Positions 61,331 to 64,000 of a stretch of DNA of 64,000 bases are shown piece after piece. The stretch is from contig JADGJC010000037.1 in NCBI GenBank assembly GCA_027596075.1, forward strand, positions 140,731 to 204,730, in the 5' to 3' direction. The translations under genes were made by a program, and so were the position numbers. Origin of the DNA: Rhizophlyctis rosea (taxonomy: Eukaryota > Chytridiomycota > Chytridiomycetes > Rhizophlyctidales > Rhizophlyctidaceae). Every line of letters begins with the position of its first letter. Within the stretch, counting starts at the first letter, position 1. The notes beneath the pieces are model-generated. The model saw only the letters and a list, made by a program, of their open reading frames with translations. It searched no databases and was not told where the DNA came from.

Positions 61331-62510
61331 CATGGACCACAAGTACAGGTGGCCGGGGATGCCATACCAGAGGATCTGCTTCACTGACCAGCTAAGTCCA
61401 CCAATTCTTCGGATGTGCTTTGACGCTCCCGGACGAAAGTGTGTTAGCGCTGGGTGAACGGACGCGGGACACAAATGAATGGTCTCATACGCGGGCGTAT
61501 AATGGCAACCAGCAATAAAGAAACGCTGTCTTCAAGAAGGGGATGAGACTTACGCGGGAGGCATCCACAACTTTAATTGAATCTCCATTTTTCTGTCATG
61601 GAGTGACCCGACGTCAATGGGCTACAATGCCACAACTTGAGGATGGGAGATGTAGTGGGACCAATTGGGTATTTGTCCAATCGTCATTGGTAGTTTTGAT
61701 CGGTAAGGTGCCAAAAAGATCTGTCAGACAAGGGAACATCACGTATGCACACCCATTTATCCGTATAAGATTTTTCGAGGTGGGTCTTGTCGAGGTATGG
61801 GAACGCTTCTAGGAGGGACGAGAAGAAGAGCGACGAGATCTGAATACGCAAACAAGCAATCAACATCGAAAGAAAGCAGAAAGAAGAAAAATGGTCCGTG
61901 AATGACAAGGTGGGATGTAGTAGCAGATCATTCGATGATAGACATCTAGCCAGCCTGACTGGTTCTCGCCGCAGTTATTTACCCAGCAATCGCATGGAAG
62001 TGATCAACCCTCTGAAGGCGCAGTAATATTTGAGCAAAGGGGTGGTTGCTCACTCTGCAGAACTCAGATTTTTGCTTCGGATTGCGAGAAGTTGAAGTGG
62101 ACGCCACAAAGAAACTGGATTGCCTGCCTCAATCAGTTCAATCGATCTCCGTGAGGAGCACAAAATGGACTACAGATGCAACTTCATGATTCAAAAACAT
62201 CATGAACCACATCATGAACCATTCTCCGGTGATGGTGTTAAAGGCAACCCAAAAAAAAGAGTTAGTGAAACCTCCTTATTGTATCAACCGATCCGGATCG
62301 GTTCTCTACGACCGAACGTCAACGTTGCCATGATGGTGGTGCACAAGTAGAAACGCGGGCCGGGGGACCGTGGAAACATTTGGCGAGTGAAAAGACCATT
62401 CTATTTGCTTCCACCAGACGAAAAACGTCATAGCGCCGAACCCGATTGTGTCATTTCCATGACTTGCAGGCAAGAAAAGTAAATTTGACGAGAACGCACG
62501 CACCCGTTTA

Positions 62511-62549
62511 CGTGTCTGCGGCCGCATGAGCGTAGCGTTCGCAGACACG
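62511..62549. repeat. 10-bp inverted repeat / hairpin
   Basis: CGTGTCTGCG at 62511-62520 is the exact reverse complement of 62540-62549, separated by 19 bp that include the start of a GCGGCCGC site. Could fold as a cruciform or RNA hairpin; no gene nearby. Confidence 0.75.
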
Positions 62550-62939
62550 AGGGTGGATCGGCATCACAACCTTGACTATATCATTGACTGATAGGTGTCT
62601 AGGACATCATTATTTTCTAGCATCAGCGTCCACCCCTTTGAAGCTGCACTACACCCTGCATTGGGCTCCCTTCAAGGAAGGGTTTAATAAAAACAAGAAA
62701 ACAACAGAATCGAACTCACAAACGTATCCGAAAACACTTCGCTCAAGCATTGCATCCGTACTCTGCGAAGTCGAAGCCATATCTGTGCTGAAGTTTGGCG
62801 GTTCTAGCACAGACTGGGTGGAGGAACGATCGACATCTCCATGACGAATTCACAAACATCAATATCTTTGACCATTGTGCTATAAAAATACAAACGAGGC
62901 TGACCCCGGAGCCATCGGCGAAACGGCTGGTGTCGATTC

Positions 62940-62960
62940 ATCGCCAGATTGGCTGGCGAT
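62940..62960. repeat. 8-bp hairpin
   Basis: ATCGCCAG and CTGGCGAT form a perfect 8-bp stem around a 5-nt loop. Isolated in non-coding sequence. Confidence 0.6.
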
Positions 62961-64000
62961 TGGTTGGCTGGTTCCAACAGATTCGGCGTTGAACATTTAT
63001 CTGGCAATATTTCTGGCCAGTTATCGACCCCTCATGGTAAGAGGAGAGAGGGAGTGCTTTGCTGGCAAGAACGACATCAAGTGGCACCCAATTCAATACA
63101 GTAGTGAGGTCTGAAAACGATGTTAGTACGCTCACCATCAATCTTCCTAGCGGGTGCAGTCGCTGGCCCGCAATGCTGGTCGGGGCTCGGCTTTCAATGA
63201 TTCGAGCGTCGTAGGCCATCGTGGTGGAATGTCCCACTGCATAACAACTCATCGACAGTCGTTGCCTGCTCGTGCGCAGTAGTTGTCCTCAGATATTTGC
63301 TGTGCCGTGGCTACTCATGTCTAGCTTTGACTGCAACGTTTCGCCGTAGATTACAGTATTGCAGACAAGCTGTCAGGTCGCATCAATGGTGAAAAGAAAA
63401 GCCTGTCACAGGCCGGCACAATTACTTCGAGCAATGACCATTCTGAACTGATTGCCTTGTTTATAAGGGTAGCGAGAGAGGGAGCCCCTCGAAGGGATTT
63501 GGAAAACGGGTTGTGAATAGCGCACTTGGCCAATTGTCAAACGGAATACTCAATATAGGAAAAAGATATCCGCGGATACATGCAGAAGAAGTCGTGTTTG
63601 ATAGCGTTTCCAGGGAAGATGGTGAAAAAAGAAGAGCTTTGGTATGATTCATACGTCCGGGTCATCATGCAATCATACTGGCTGCCGGGCAGACCATTAT
63701 TCTGTGATTGATGTTCCAAATGCTGGTCTCCACAGCTCGACCGAGATCTGATTTTAGTTGCAACCACATGCATGCGTCAGATTTGATGGGATCCACCAAG
63801 CAGCCACTACAATCAATGTCCTTGAGCAACGATGATAACTGATGATGTGCTTCGACACTCCAAAAGAAGCCGCTCAGCCTGAAGGGCCGGCCCGGTCGAT
63901 CTCCTGCATTGCCCTAGTCATTCCTTTCGGTACGCTTTTGTGTCTGGCTGTTGAGGGATTTGACAACATGTGTCATGTCAAATGACACCTAAACATGACT

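Larger units (their letters stand above)
56582..64000. other. gene desert to the window end
   Basis: 7.4 kb without a confident gene. One open frame of 182 codons at 60782-61330 is listed separately. Inverted repeats occur at 62511-62549 and 62940-62960. Short direct repeats (GTAAGTTTGTAATT near 59290; CATCATGAACCA near 62200) are present. No RNA gene recognised. Confidence 0.5.

Overview
This is nuclear DNA of a filamentous or zoosporic fungus. The evidence is: protein genes split by many short GT-AG introns (mostly 56-135 nt) with CTNAC-like branch points; a fungal-type actin; a spliceosomal U6 snRNA; and fungal versions of TFIID, signal-peptidase and actin-nucleation proteins. A decayed F-box/ankyrin gene would suit a chytrid-like early-diverging fungus, but I cannot fix the lineage. 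There are no operons, Shine-Dalgarno sites or prokaryotic features.

Layout. 1-5.9 kb: gene desert. 5.88-7.57 kb (+): five-exon PA2G4/EBP1-like gene with a foldback element in its last intron. 7.6-11.8 kb: desert. 11.8-13.4 kb (+): broken F-box/ankyrin gene. 13.6-14.2 kb (-): unknown ORF with two compensating frame changes. 14.2-18.2 kb: desert. 18.2-31.9 kb: the dense core, with a divergent homeodomain protein (-), an FAHD1-type acylpyruvase (+), a very large TAF2 carrying five C-terminal bromodomains (-, 22 exons, ten-N assembly gap) and actin (+, seven exons). 31.9-40.5 kb: desert. 40.5-43.3 kb: signal peptidase complex subunit 2 (+) convergent with a Dip1/Ldb17/SPIN90-type Arp2/3 activator (-). 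43.3-55 kb: desert with the U6 snRNA gene at 47.9 kb and small repeats. 55.0-56.6 kb (+): intronless GT92-type glycosyltransferase. 56.6-64 kb: desert.

The genes are mostly housekeeping and do not form one pathway: transcription (TAF2, homeodomain protein), splicing (U6), growth/translation (EBP1-like), cytoskeleton (actin and an Arp2/3 activator), secretion/glycosylation (SPC2, GT92) and keto-acid metabolism (FAHD1). Exon joins were derived by hand from splice consensus, reading phase and remembered family alignments; phases agree across every proposed junction except the one crossing the gap. The most unusual items are the five-bromodomain TAF2, the homeodomain with Trp where Asn51 is expected, the U6 3' tail duplicated next to an inverted piece of the same gene, and the intronic foldback with a second copy just past the EBP1 stop.
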